Shown here piece after piece: positions 56,713 through 64,000 of a stretch of 64,000 bases of DNA. The position numbers and the translations under genes were made by a program. The DNA lies in NCBI RefSeq assembly GCF_005876855.1, contig NZ_QLAE01000008.1:1-64000 (forward strand). Reading direction: 5' to 3'. Numbering within the stretch: position 1 is the first letter of the stretch; each line of letters opens with the position of its first letter. The stretch is from Stutzerimonas nosocomialis. Lineage in GTDB: Bacteria; Pseudomonadota; Gammaproteobacteria; Pseudomonadales; Pseudomonadaceae. Below the pieces are notes generated by a model. That model did no database searches. It worked only from the letters and a program-made list of their open reading frames with translations, and was not told the origin of the DNA.

Positions 56713-57939
56713 CTAGCGCTTGATCTCGCCGAGCAGCCAGGACACCGCGACGCCCGACAGCAGCGCCCAGAACGGCGAGCTGATGCCCAGCAGGGTGAAC
56801 TGGCTCATCGCGACCGCCAGCGCCACGAAGGCGCCGATCTGGCAGGCGCCGCCCTTCTGGAACGCCTGCTGCAGCGAGCCGAGCAGCACGCCGATCATCG
56901 CCAGCCCGGCGATGACCACGATCAGCGCCTTGGGAAACGCCAGGATGAAGGGCACCGCCAATCCGGCGAACAGGCCGAACAGGGCGAACAGCACGCCGTT
57001 GACCAGCGCCGCGCCGTAGCGCAGCCGCGGATCGTCGCCGGCCTGCTCCGACGAGCAGATGGCGGTCATCGGTCCGGCGATGTTGGCGTTGTGGCCGCCC
57101 AGCAGGCCCGCCAGGGTGCCGCCGATGCCGCTGATGATGGTCATCGCGTTGATCGGCGGGCGATACCCCTCGGCCATCAGCACGCCGGTGGCCTGGGCGT
57201 TTTCCGCCCCGATCACCAGCGCCGTGAGCGGGATGGTGATGGCCAGGAAGGCGTCGATGGAAAAGCTGGGCGCGGTGAGGGTCGGCATCACCCAGGCGAT
57301 GTTCACGTTGGCCGGCTGCAACTGCCCGAGGGCGAAGGCCATCGCCAACCCGACGACGCCGGCGACCAGCACCGGCGGCACCGAGCGCGAGAAGCGGGTG
57401 ACCAGGAAGAAACTCAGGGCGGCGGCCCCGGCGATCAGCGGCGCGCTGACGATGGCATCCACCGAGCCGGTGGCGAAGCGGATCATCGCCCCGGCGATCA
57501 TCGCCATCACGATCGGCATCGGCAGCCAGCGCATCAGCCGGCCGATCAGCCCGGTGATGCCGAGCACGAAGACCAGCACGCCGCTCATGATGAAGGCGCC
57601 GACCGCGTCGCTGAACGGGATGACGGTGAGCGACGCCGACAGGATCGCGGCGCCGGGGATGGTGTAGGCGCCGCAGATCGGCTGCCGGTAGCGCAACGCC
57701 AGGAACAGGCTGATGAGCCCGCCGAGGACGTAGATGGCGAACAGCCAGGCCACCGTCTGCGCGTTGCTCAGGCGGCCGGCCTCGGCGGCATTGATCACCA
57801 CCAGCGCCGGGCCGGTGCAGCCGAACAGGGCGGCGACCACCCCGGCGCTGATGGATTTGGAGTTGAGTGCACGGCGCAGCGAGGGCTCGCCGGCGGCAGG
57901 CGGGATGTCGACTGCCGGATGGGACAGGTTCTGGGTCAT
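56713..57939 (-). CDS. benE: BenE-type benzoate/aromatic acid permease
   Basis: 408 aa with about 12 transmembrane helices. BenE signatures: SISAGVVAALFGCTGPALVV at the N terminus, LTALVIGAENAQATGVL, and GGHNANIAGPMTAICSS. The family imports benzoate by proton symport. The gene is probably the last of the hmf-like operon. The ATG at 57939 follows GAAGG. Substrate may be furoate or another ring acid. Confidence 0.92.
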   Translation of the reverse strand: MTQNLSHPAVDIPPAAGEPSLRRALNSKSISAGVVAALFGCTGPALVVINAAEAGRLSNAQTVAWLFAIYVLGGLISLFLALRYRQPICGAYTIPGAAILSASLTVIPFSDAVGAFIMSGVLVFVLGITGLIGRLMRWLPMPIVMAMIAGAMIRFATGSVDAIVSAPLIAGAAALSFFLVTRFSRSVPPVLVAGVVGLAMAFALGQLQPANVNIAWVMPTLTAPSFSIDAFLAITIPLTALVIGAENAQATGVLMAEGYRPPINAMTIISGIGGTLAGLLGGHNANIAGPMTAICSSEQAGDDPRLRYGAALVNGVLFALFGLFAGLAVPFILAFPKALIVVIAGLAMIGVLLGSLQQAFQKGGACQIGAFVALAVAMSQFTLLGISSPFWALLSGVAVSWLLGEIKR

Positions 57940-57985
57940 GGCAACGCCTTCGCTTGTTGTTGTTTGCGTCCGGTCGTTCGCCGAA

Positions 57986-58004
57986 TGCCGCCCCGTGGGC
58001 GGCA
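57986..58004 (-). other. Hairpin between crotonase gene and benE
   Basis: TGCCGCCC-CGT-GGGCGGCA, a perfect 8-bp stem in the 98-bp gap. No T run follows on the minus strand, so it may be an attenuating or mRNA-processing hairpin rather than a full terminator. Confidence 0.45.
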
Positions 58005-58037
58005 CGCGTGCAGGGTGCGGCTCAGGCGCCGCGCAAC

Positions 58038-58841
58038 TCACTCCCCACGGAAGACGGCGGGCCGCTTGGCGTGGAACGCCTCGACCCCTTCCTTGAAGTC
58101 GGCCGAGCTGCGCAGGCGGCTGTAGCAGTGGCCTTCCATCTCGATGGCGACCTTCAGCGGGGCGTCCTCGTTGTCGTTGATCAGCTTCTTCGCGGTGCGC
58201 TGGGCCAGCGGCGAGAAGCGGCGCAGTTCGTCCACCAGCGCATCGACCGTGCTTTCCAGCTCGGCATCCGGCACGCATTCGGTGACGAAGCCCCAGTCGT
58301 AGGCCTGCTGGCCGGTGACGCGCTTGGCGCGCATGACCATGTGCTTGGTGCGGGCGATGCCGATCATTTTCTGCAGGCGCGCCGAGCCGCCGGAGCCGGG
58401 GATCTGCCCGAGGTTCTGCTCCGGCAGCGCGTAGCGCGCGGTTTCCGAGGCGATGCGGAAGTCGCAGGCCAGCGACAGCTCGAAGCCGACGCCGAAGGTG
58501 TAGCCGCGGTTGGCGGCGATCACCGGCTTGCTGCAGCGCTCGGGTGCGGCCACGTTCCAGGCCAGCTTGGAGACGTGTTCCGGCGAGGCCTCGAGGAAGC
58601 CCTTGATGTCGCCGCCGCTGGAGAAGTGCTCGCCCCGGGCGCGCAGCACGATCACGCGCACGCCGGGGTGGGCGTCCAGCGCCTCGAACACCTGGCGCAG
58701 CGTTTCGCGCTGGCTCATGGCGATGACGTTGTACGGCGGGCGGCCGAGGATGATGTCGGCGCGTTCGCGGGCGGTATCGACCTCGACGGTGAAACCGTCG
58801 AATTCGTTGTCCAGAAACTGCTCGGGCGTAGTGGTGTTCAT
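58038..58841 (-). CDS. hmfE: Crotonase-family enoyl-CoA hydratase/hydrolase (HmfE-like)
   Basis: 267 aa. Oxyanion-hole motifs GEHFSSGGDIKGF and GYTFGVGFELSLACD, and a complete C-terminal helix. In the hmf pathway of Cupriavidus basilensis the fifth gene product handles the final CoA intermediate to yield 2-oxoglutarate. The order A-B-C-D-E is the same here. GAGGAAAG precedes the ATG. On its own sequence it could be any aromatic-ring-derived enoyl-CoA hydratase. Confidence 0.78.
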   Translation of the reverse strand: MNTTTPEQFLDNEFDGFTVEVDTARERADIILGRPPYNVIAMSQRETLRQVFEALDAHPGVRVIVLRARGEHFSSGGDIKGFLEASPEHVSKLAWNVAAPERCSKPVIAANRGYTFGVGFELSLACDFRIASETARYALPEQNLGQIPGSGGSARLQKMIGIARTKHMVMRAKRVTGQQAYDWGFVTECVPDAELESTVDALVDELRRFSPLAQRTAKKLINDNEDAPLKVAIEMEGHCYSRLRSSADFKEGVEAFHAKRPAVFRGE

Positions 58842-58866
58842 GGTCTTTCCTCTTGTTGATCGGGGG

Positions 58867-60399
58867 TCAGCTGGCAGCCTTGAGCTCGCCGCCGTACTGG
58901 GCCACCAGCACGCGGCGCAGGATCTTGCCGACCGGGGATTTGGGAATCTGCTCGATGAATTCGTAGCGGCGCGGGCGCTTGAAGCGGGCCAGGCCCGAGG
59001 CGACGCAGTGGGCGTCGAGTTCTTCTTCGCCGACGGGGTAGCGCAGCTTGATGAAAGCGGCGATCAGCTTGCCCCACTGCTCGTCGGGCAGGCCGACCAC
59101 GGCGACTTCCTCGACCGCGGGATGCAGCGACAGGGCGTTCTCGATCTCCGCCGGGCTGACGTTCTCGCCGCCGGTGATGATCAGGTCGTCGACCCGACCG
59201 GTGACGAAGAGGTCGCCCTCCTCATCGAAATAGCCGGTGTCGCCGGTGAAGTACCAGCCTTCGCGCAGCGACTTGGCGTCCGAGTCCGGGCGCTTCCAGT
59301 AGCCTTCGAAGGCTTCGTCGCTGGCCAGGTCGGCGATGATCTGGCCTTCCTCGTTGGGCCTGGCGAGCTGCGTCGGCGACTGGGCGTCGAGCGTTACCAC
59401 GCGAATCCGCTGGTTCAGCGCGCAGCGGCCGGAGGAGCCGGGCTTGCGCGCGGCGCTCTGGTCGATGGTGAAGGTGTAGATCTCCGAGCTGCCGTAGTGG
59501 TTGACGAACAGTTCGGGGCGGAAGGCGGCCTCCACCCGGCGCATCAGGCCGTCGCTCATGGGCGCGCCGGCGAAGCCGATCTTGCGCACGCTGGCGACCC
59601 GCCCGGGGCTGAACGCCGGGTGCTCGATGAGCATGTGGTAGAGCGTCGGCACCAGGTAGAGATTGCTGATCTTCTCGCGCTCGATGGCGTCCAGCGTCGC
59701 CTCCACGTCGAACTTCGGCACACAGACGAAGTGGCCGTCGATCAGCGTCATCGACAGCAGCGAGCGCACGCCCATGGTGTGGTACAGCGGCATCACGCCG
59801 AGGGTGCATTCCTCGTGGCCGTAGAGGTTCTGCGCCACGTGCGCCACCGCCGCCGCGCGCTCGGCGCGGTGCCGGCGCGGCACGCCCTTGGGCCGGCTGG
59901 TGGTGCCGGAGGTGTAGAGCATCAGCGACCAGTCCTCGGGGCCGGCGCGCAGGATGGTCTCGCCCGGCGCCTCGGCGCACAGCTGCTCGAAGCTCAGCGC
60001 GCCTTCGACAGATGACTGGCCGACGCTGACGCAGGGCACCTGCAGCCGGCCGCAGGCATTCACCGCCTCGGCGCAGGAATCGTCGTGCACCAGCGCGCGG
60101 GCGTCCGCGTCGGCCAGGCACCAGTTCAGGTCGTCGGTGGTGCAGCGCCAGTTCAGCGGGGTCATGACGATGCCGCTGAACTGGCAGGCCCAGTGCAGCG
60201 TCGCCATCTGCCAGCGGTTCTGCATCACCGCCACCAGGTGGTCGCCCTTGCCGAGGCCGAGGCGTTCGAGCCCATGGGCGGCGCGCTGGATGTCGGCGAA
60301 CCACTGCTCGTAGGTCTTCTTCAGCGCACCGTCGCTGATCGCCACCGCCCCCGGGCGGCGTTCGACCGCGGCGAGAAAGCTGCGTCCTAAATCAAACAT
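58867..60399 (-). CDS. hmfD: Acyl-CoA synthetase, probable aryl/2-furoate-CoA ligase (HmfD-like)
   Basis: 510 aa AMP-forming ligase: P-loop YTSGTTSRPKGVPRRHRAER, core motif YGSSEIYTF, GWYFTGDTGYFDEEG, and the C-terminal lysine in PKSPVGKILRR. The start overlaps the 2Fe-2S subunit gene by 8 bp. It would activate the carboxylate before ring hydroxylation. Substrate preference (furoate versus another aromatic acid) is inferred from the gene order. Confidence 0.82.
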   Translation of the reverse strand: MFDLGRSFLAAVERRPGAVAISDGALKKTYEQWFADIQRAAHGLERLGLGKGDHLVAVMQNRWQMATLHWACQFSGIVMTPLNWRCTTDDLNWCLADADARALVHDDSCAEAVNACGRLQVPCVSVGQSSVEGALSFEQLCAEAPGETILRAGPEDWSLMLYTSGTTSRPKGVPRRHRAERAAAVAHVAQNLYGHEECTLGVMPLYHTMGVRSLLSMTLIDGHFVCVPKFDVEATLDAIEREKISNLYLVPTLYHMLIEHPAFSPGRVASVRKIGFAGAPMSDGLMRRVEAAFRPELFVNHYGSSEIYTFTIDQSAARKPGSSGRCALNQRIRVVTLDAQSPTQLARPNEEGQIIADLASDEAFEGYWKRPDSDAKSLREGWYFTGDTGYFDEEGDLFVTGRVDDLIITGGENVSPAEIENALSLHPAVEEVAVVGLPDEQWGKLIAAFIKLRYPVGEEELDAHCVASGLARFKRPRRYEFIEQIPKSPVGKILRRVLVAQYGGELKAAS

Positions 60400-60928
60400 G
60401 GGTGTTCTCCAAGGCTTCTTGTTGTTGTGGGGCTTGCTGTTGGGCGCCGCGCTGGCGCGCCACTTCGAGGACCGCCTGGACCATGCCGGTGTACCCGGTG
60501 CAGCGGCACAGGTGGCCGGACAGCATGTCGCGCACCTGGACCTCGTCGGGCTCGGGCACGCGCTCGAGGAATTCCACGCAGGACATCAGGATGCCGCTGG
60601 TGCAGAAGCCGCACTGCAGCGCGTGATGGCGGGCGAAGGCCTGCTGCAGGTCGTTCATCACCTCGTCGCGGGCCAGCGACTCGACGGTGTCGATGCGTCG
60701 CTCATGGGCCTGCACCGCGAGCATCAGGCACGAGCGCGAGGCGACACCGTCCACCAGCACCGTGCAGGCGCCGCAGACGCCATGCTCGCAGCCGACGTGC
60801 ACGCCGGTGGCGCCGAGTTCGTGGCGCAGGAAGTCGCACAGCTGCATGCGCGGCTCGGCATGCCCCTGGCGCGTGCGCCCGTTGAGTTGCAGACGGACGG
60901 GAAAACGTTGGTCAGCTGGCGCGCGCAT
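60392..60928 (-). CDS. hmfC: Mo-hydroxylase 2Fe-2S subunit (HmfC-like)
   Basis: 178 aa. Plant-type ferredoxin cluster C47-C52-C55-C67 and second 2Fe-2S site C106-C109-C141-C143 (CGFC, CRCTG), the standard small subunit of xanthine-oxidase-family enzymes. Overlaps the FAD subunit gene by 17 bp. Passes electrons from Mo to FAD. Confidence 0.9.
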   Translation of the reverse strand: MRAPADQRFPVRLQLNGRTRQGHAEPRMQLCDFLRHELGATGVHVGCEHGVCGACTVLVDGVASRSCLMLAVQAHERRIDTVESLARDEVMNDLQQAFARHHALQCGFCTSGILMSCVEFLERVPEPDEVQVRDMLSGHLCRCTGYTGMVQAVLEVARQRGAQQQAPQQQEALENTHV

Positions 60929-61739
60929 GGTCCTGTTCCTCGATCAGTTGCCGGCCGAGCTCGCGCACCAGGTGACGCCGGTACGCCGCGCTGGCGTGTA
61001 CGTCGTCCTGTGCGCCGAGTGACCAGGCGAAAGCGTTGAGTGCGTCCGGCAGTTCCGCGCCGCGCGGCAGGCGGCGCAGCACCGGGCGGTCGGAGACGCC
61101 GCCGATGCCGAGCTCGACCGCGTCGTCGCGGATGCAGGCGGCCAGCGCCACCAGGGCGAAGTCGCCGTGGCGCATGGCCACTTCGCGGAAGCGATAGCGC
61201 ACTGCCGGGTCGGCCAGCGGGAAGTGCACCGCGCTGACCAGCTCGTCCGGGCGCCGCGCGGTGGTCAGTACGCCCTGGAAGAACTCCGCCGCCGGCACTT
61301 CGCGGCGCTTGCCCTTGAGCGATTCGAGCACCACGCGCCCGCCGAGGGTGACCAGGCACAGCGGGATCTCGGCGCTGGGGTCGGCGTGCGCCACCGAGCC
61401 GCAGACGGTGCCGCGGTTGCGCGTCTGGAAGTGGCCGATCCAGGGCAGCGCGCGGGCCAGCAGCGGCACCTCGTCGGCCAGGCTGGCGCGGTCCATCAGC
61501 TCGACCTGGCGCACGGCGGCGCCGACGATCAGATGGCCGCGCTCGACCTCGAGGCGGTGCAGGTCCCCGGCGTGGTTGATGTCGACCAACACCCTGGGCT
61601 GTGCCAGGCGCATGTTCAGCACCGCCATCAGCGACTGGCCGCCGGCGATGATGCGCGCCTGCTCGCCGTGCTCGGCGAGGATCTCCAGCGCCTCGCGCTT
61701 GCTGGCGACGCGCACGTAATCGAATGGGGCCGGTTTCAT
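60912..61739 (-). CDS. hmfB: Mo-hydroxylase FAD-binding subunit (HmfB-like)
   Basis: 275 aa. FAD-binding motifs AGGQSLMAVLNMRLAQP (32-48) and RNRGTVCGSVAHADPSAEIP, followed by the CO dehydrogenase medium-subunit C-terminal domain. No insertion with 4Fe-4S cysteines as in 4-hydroxybenzoyl-CoA reductase, which argues for an aerobic hydroxylase. The ATG overlaps the large-subunit stop (ATGA). Confidence 0.9.
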   Translation of the reverse strand: MKPAPFDYVRVASKREALEILAEHGEQARIIAGGQSLMAVLNMRLAQPRVLVDINHAGDLHRLEVERGHLIVGAAVRQVELMDRASLADEVPLLARALPWIGHFQTRNRGTVCGSVAHADPSAEIPLCLVTLGGRVVLESLKGKRREVPAAEFFQGVLTTARRPDELVSAVHFPLADPAVRYRFREVAMRHGDFALVALAACIRDDAVELGIGGVSDRPVLRRLPRGAELPDALNAFAWSLGAQDDVHASAAYRRHLVRELGRQLIEEQDHARAS

Positions 61740-64000
61740 TGCGCACCTCCCTTGCCGAACAGACCGAGCAGGCGCTGCCACAGCCCGGTATGCACCGGCG
61801 CGCCGGTCAGGCGCTGCGCCAGGCGGGTGAAGATCTGCCCGATGATCACCTTCGAGGCGCTTTGCAGCATGCGCCCGCCGACCGCGGCGACCTTGCCGCT
61901 GACCGCGGCGTCGTAGACGTATTCGAGGCGGGTGTGGCCGTTGTCCAGCTCGACGAAGCGCACCCGCGCGCTGCCGGTGGCCGAGCCCATCGGGCTGTTG
62001 CCGGAACCCGACAGCTTCAGCGAGCGCGGAGGGTCGAGGTCGGTCAGGCCGACCCGGGCGGCGAAGCGCGCGCGGATCATGCCGACCCCTACGGTGACGT
62101 CGGCGCGGTAGTGGTTCTCGCTCTCCAGTTCCAGCGCGTGGCAGCCAGGGATGATCGCCTTCAGCGTTTCCGGGTCGAGCAGGGCGTCGTAGACCTGCTG
62201 CGGCGAGGCGGGGATCTCCACCGCGTCCTCGGCCTGCAGGCTGGAGCCGCCAGCCACCCGGGGTGCGTCGAGCACCATGCCCTCGGGGGCCGGCGGCTCG
62301 TCGATGCCGATCATCGTGCGCACCCGCGACGGCGTCAGCGGCAGGCGGATGTCCGAGCGGCCGAGGGCATCGGCCACCGCGTTGGCGATGCACACCGGGG
62401 TGCTCATGTTGTTGCCCTCGCCGACGCCCTTGGCGCCCAGCGGGGTGAACGGGGAGGGCGTCTCCATGTGCAGGATCACCGGCTCCACCGCTTCCGGCGC
62501 GGTCGGCACCAGGTAGTCGGCGAAGGTGCCGGAGAGGAAGCTGCCGTCGTTGGCGTAGGCGAATTCCTCCATCAGCGCCACGCCCAGGGCCTGGGTGAAG
62601 CCGCCGCGGATCTGCCCGTCGACCAGCATCGGGTTGAGGATGCGCCCGGCGTCGTGGCAGGTGACGTAGCGGTCGATGTGCACCTCGCCGGTGACCCGGT
62701 CGATCTCCACCGCGCAGATATCGAAGATGAAGCCGTAGCACAGCGAGCTGTTGATGCAGTCCTCGTCGCTCGGCGCGGTCAGTTGCGGCGGGCTCCAGAA
62801 GGCGGTCTCGCGCAGGCCGCCGAGCTCGCCTTCGGGCAGCAGGCCGGGCGACCAGTGGGTGGCGCCGGCGATGCGGTGGAACGGCTGGCTCGGCCCGCCC
62901 TCGACGAACACCTTGCCGCTGGCGAAGCGCACGTCCTCGGCCTGCACCTGCCACATGGCGGCGGCGATGCCGGCCATGCGCTCGCGGATGCGCATCGCGG
63001 CGTTGTAGACCGAGCCGGCCACGGCGCCGGCGAAACGGCTGGAATAGTTGCCCGAGGCGATCGACCAGGCGTCCTTGCCGGTGTCCAGCTCGACGTTGAC
63101 GCTGATGCCGTCGAGCGCCACGCCGAGCACCTCGGCGACGATCTGCGCCACCACGGTCTGGTGGCCCTGGCCCTGCGGCGTGGAGGAAACGTGCACCGAG
63201 ACGTCGCCGAGCGGGCCGACGCTGACGGTGGCGGTGCTCACCGCGCCGTTCTTCGGCCCGGCCTTGCGCCGCTCCTCGGGTGTCATCGCGGTGGTGATGT
63301 AGCCCATGTTGGAGATCGACGGTTCCACCGCCGCGGTGTAGCCGATGCCGTAGAGCCGGCCCTCGGCGCGCGCCTGCTCGCGGCGGCGCAGCAGCTCGTC
63401 GAGGCCGCCGTCGCGCACCGCCAGTTCGATCGCCGCCGGGTAGTCGCCGGAATCGAGCAGCGCGCCGGCGGCGGCGCGGTAGGGGAAGGCGCCGGTCGGC
63501 ACCAGGTTGCGGCGGATCACCTCGAGCGGGTCGAGGTCCAGCTCGACGGCGACCTGGTGCATCAGCCGCTCCAGGGCGAAGTACACCTGGCCCCCGCCGA
63601 AGCCGCGGTTCAGCCCGCTCGGCACCTTGTTGGTCAGTACCACGCGGTTGCGCACCAGCAGGTTGCGGATCGCGTAGGCGCCGGTGAGGTTGCCGTGCAT
63701 GCGATAGAAGGTGGCCGGCTCGGGGGCGCGCAGGTAGCCGCCGCAGTCGTCGATCTGGTCGTATCTGAGCGCCAGCACGCGGCCGTCGGCTTCCACCGCC
63801 GCCTCGATCTCGCAGACCCGGTTGGTGGCGCTGGAGGAGGCCTGCAGGTGTTCGAGGCGGTCCTCGACCCACTTCACCGGGGCGCCGACCTTTCGCGCCG
63901 CGAGGCCCATGAGCACGATGTAGGGGAACACGCCCTGCTTGATGCCGAAGCTGCCGCCCGAATCCGGCGGGGTACGCAGGCGCAGGCGGTTGCCGGGCAC
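61736..64000 (-). CDS. hmfA: Mo-hydroxylase large subunit fused to CoxG/SRPBCC domain, partial (HmfA-like)
   Basis: 754 codons visible; the 5' part lies beyond the window. Mo-binding signatures: GGSFGIKQGVFPY, GFGGGQVYFALERL, and the catalytic glutamate in LGAKGVGEGNN. From about visible residue 600 a CoxG-like domain is fused (VEIPASPQQVYDALLDPETL, then KLSGSGNSPMGSATG), ending in a hydrophobic segment. In CO dehydrogenase clusters CoxG is a separate protein. Proposed to hydroxylate the ring of an acyl-CoA such as 2-furoyl-CoA. Confidence 0.88.
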   Translation of the reverse strand: MPGNRLRLRTPPDSGGSFGIKQGVFPYIVLMGLAARKVGAPVKWVEDRLEHLQASSSATNRVCEIEAAVEADGRVLALRYDQIDDCGGYLRAPEPATFYRMHGNLTGAYAIRNLLVRNRVVLTNKVPSGLNRGFGGGQVYFALERLMHQVAVELDLDPLEVIRRNLVPTGAFPYRAAAGALLDSGDYPAAIELAVRDGGLDELLRRREQARAEGRLYGIGYTAAVEPSISNMGYITTAMTPEERRKAGPKNGAVSTATVSVGPLGDVSVHVSSTPQGQGHQTVVAQIVAEVLGVALDGISVNVELDTGKDAWSIASGNYSSRFAGAVAGSVYNAAMRIRERMAGIAAAMWQVQAEDVRFASGKVFVEGGPSQPFHRIAGATHWSPGLLPEGELGGLRETAFWSPPQLTAPSDEDCINSSLCYGFIFDICAVEIDRVTGEVHIDRYVTCHDAGRILNPMLVDGQIRGGFTQALGVALMEEFAYANDGSFLSGTFADYLVPTAPEAVEPVILHMETPSPFTPLGAKGVGEGNNMSTPVCIANAVADALGRSDIRLPLTPSRVRTMIGIDEPPAPEGMVLDAPRVAGGSSLQAEDAVEIPASPQQVYDALLDPETLKAIIPGCHALELESENHYRADVTVGVGMIRARFAARVGLTDLDPPRSLKLSGSGNSPMGSATGSARVRFVELDNGHTRLEYVYDAAVSGKVAAVGGRMLQSASKVIIGQIFTRLAQRLTGAPVHTGLWQRLLGLFGKGGAQ

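Noticed and set aside
60912-63872. 986-codon minus-strand open frame spanning the FAD subunit and part of the large subunit
   Set aside because: Only the part below 61739 encodes the FAD subunit; the rest is an out-of-frame reading of the Mo subunit gene, rich in Arg/Pro/Ala.
43118-64000. Integrase, transposase or direct repeat of the tRNA-Ser 3' end within the island
   Set aside because: None seen by eye. The right border lies outside the window, so an integrative element cannot be shown.

Overview
The window is chromosomal DNA of a Pseudomonas-type gammaproteobacterium (Pseudomonas/Stutzerimonas group). It is GC-rich. The order arsC-wrbA-DUF2069, proS, an OprD porin, a cold-shock protein, dps, aspS, yebC, ruvCAB, ybgC-tolQRAB-pal-cpoB, queE-queC, tRNA-Lys, nadA, bepA, tusA, perM, bcp, gcvR, dapA, bamC, purC, tRNA-Ser follows the conserved Pseudomonas backbone that I recall from P. 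aeruginosa PAO1 around PA0948-PA1013. No transposase, integrase or CRISPR array is visible.

1-13 kb, DNA repair and accessory genes. The 5' end of an OprD-family porin lies on the minus strand, with a strong promoter and a perfect operator-like palindrome at its predicted transcription start. Next is a two-gene minus-strand operon: a FAN1-type VRR-NUC nuclease and a PD-(D/E)XK nuclease fused to an Fe-S (DinG/Rad3-like) helicase, behind a perfect LexA box. Then come a GST-like protein, a small HhH protein, dsbB, an internally deleted nucleotidyltransferase remnant, a cyclodeaminase-like protein, and the mutagenesis operon lexA2-imuA-imuB, which carries its own LexA2-type operator but no dnaE2 (imuC) downstream.

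13-43 kb, core genome. YihY, a TlpA-like lipoprotein, a lytic transglycosylase, proS, a second OprD porin, slyX, a membrane-anchored cold-shock protein, dps, aspS, yebC, ruvCAB (candidate LexA box), the complete Tol-Pal operon, queuosine genes, nadA, bepA, a TusA-like protein, dapA, bamC and a long-form purC. The tRNA-Lys site, an integration hotspot in P. aeruginosa, is empty here.

43.2-64 kb, catabolic island directly after tRNA-Ser(CGA). Reading on the minus strand from the right edge: a Mo-dependent hydroxylase of three subunits (large subunit fused to a CoxG/SRPBCC domain, FAD subunit, 2Fe-2S subunit), an acyl-CoA synthetase and a crotonase, in the same order as hmfABCDE for 2-furoate breakdown to 2-oxoglutarate. 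Then a BenE-type permease, a TAXI-TRAP transporter, a ThDP-dependent decarboxylase/synthase-like enzyme, a UbiD decarboxylase, an aldehyde dehydrogenase, a LysR regulator, UbiX (makes the prenyl-FMN needed by UbiD), an alpha/beta hydrolase (plus strand), XdhC and a MobA-like cytidylyltransferase (maturation of the Mo enzyme), and an AraC regulator. I read this as a self-contained module for a furan- or related heteroaromatic carboxylate: import, decarboxylation and aldehyde oxidation feeding a CoA-linked, Mo-dependent ring hydroxylation, with its own cofactor supply. Two near-identical 28-bp operator-like sequences, upstream of ubiD and of the TRAP genes, tie two transcription units to one regulator. 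The substrate is inferred, not proven.
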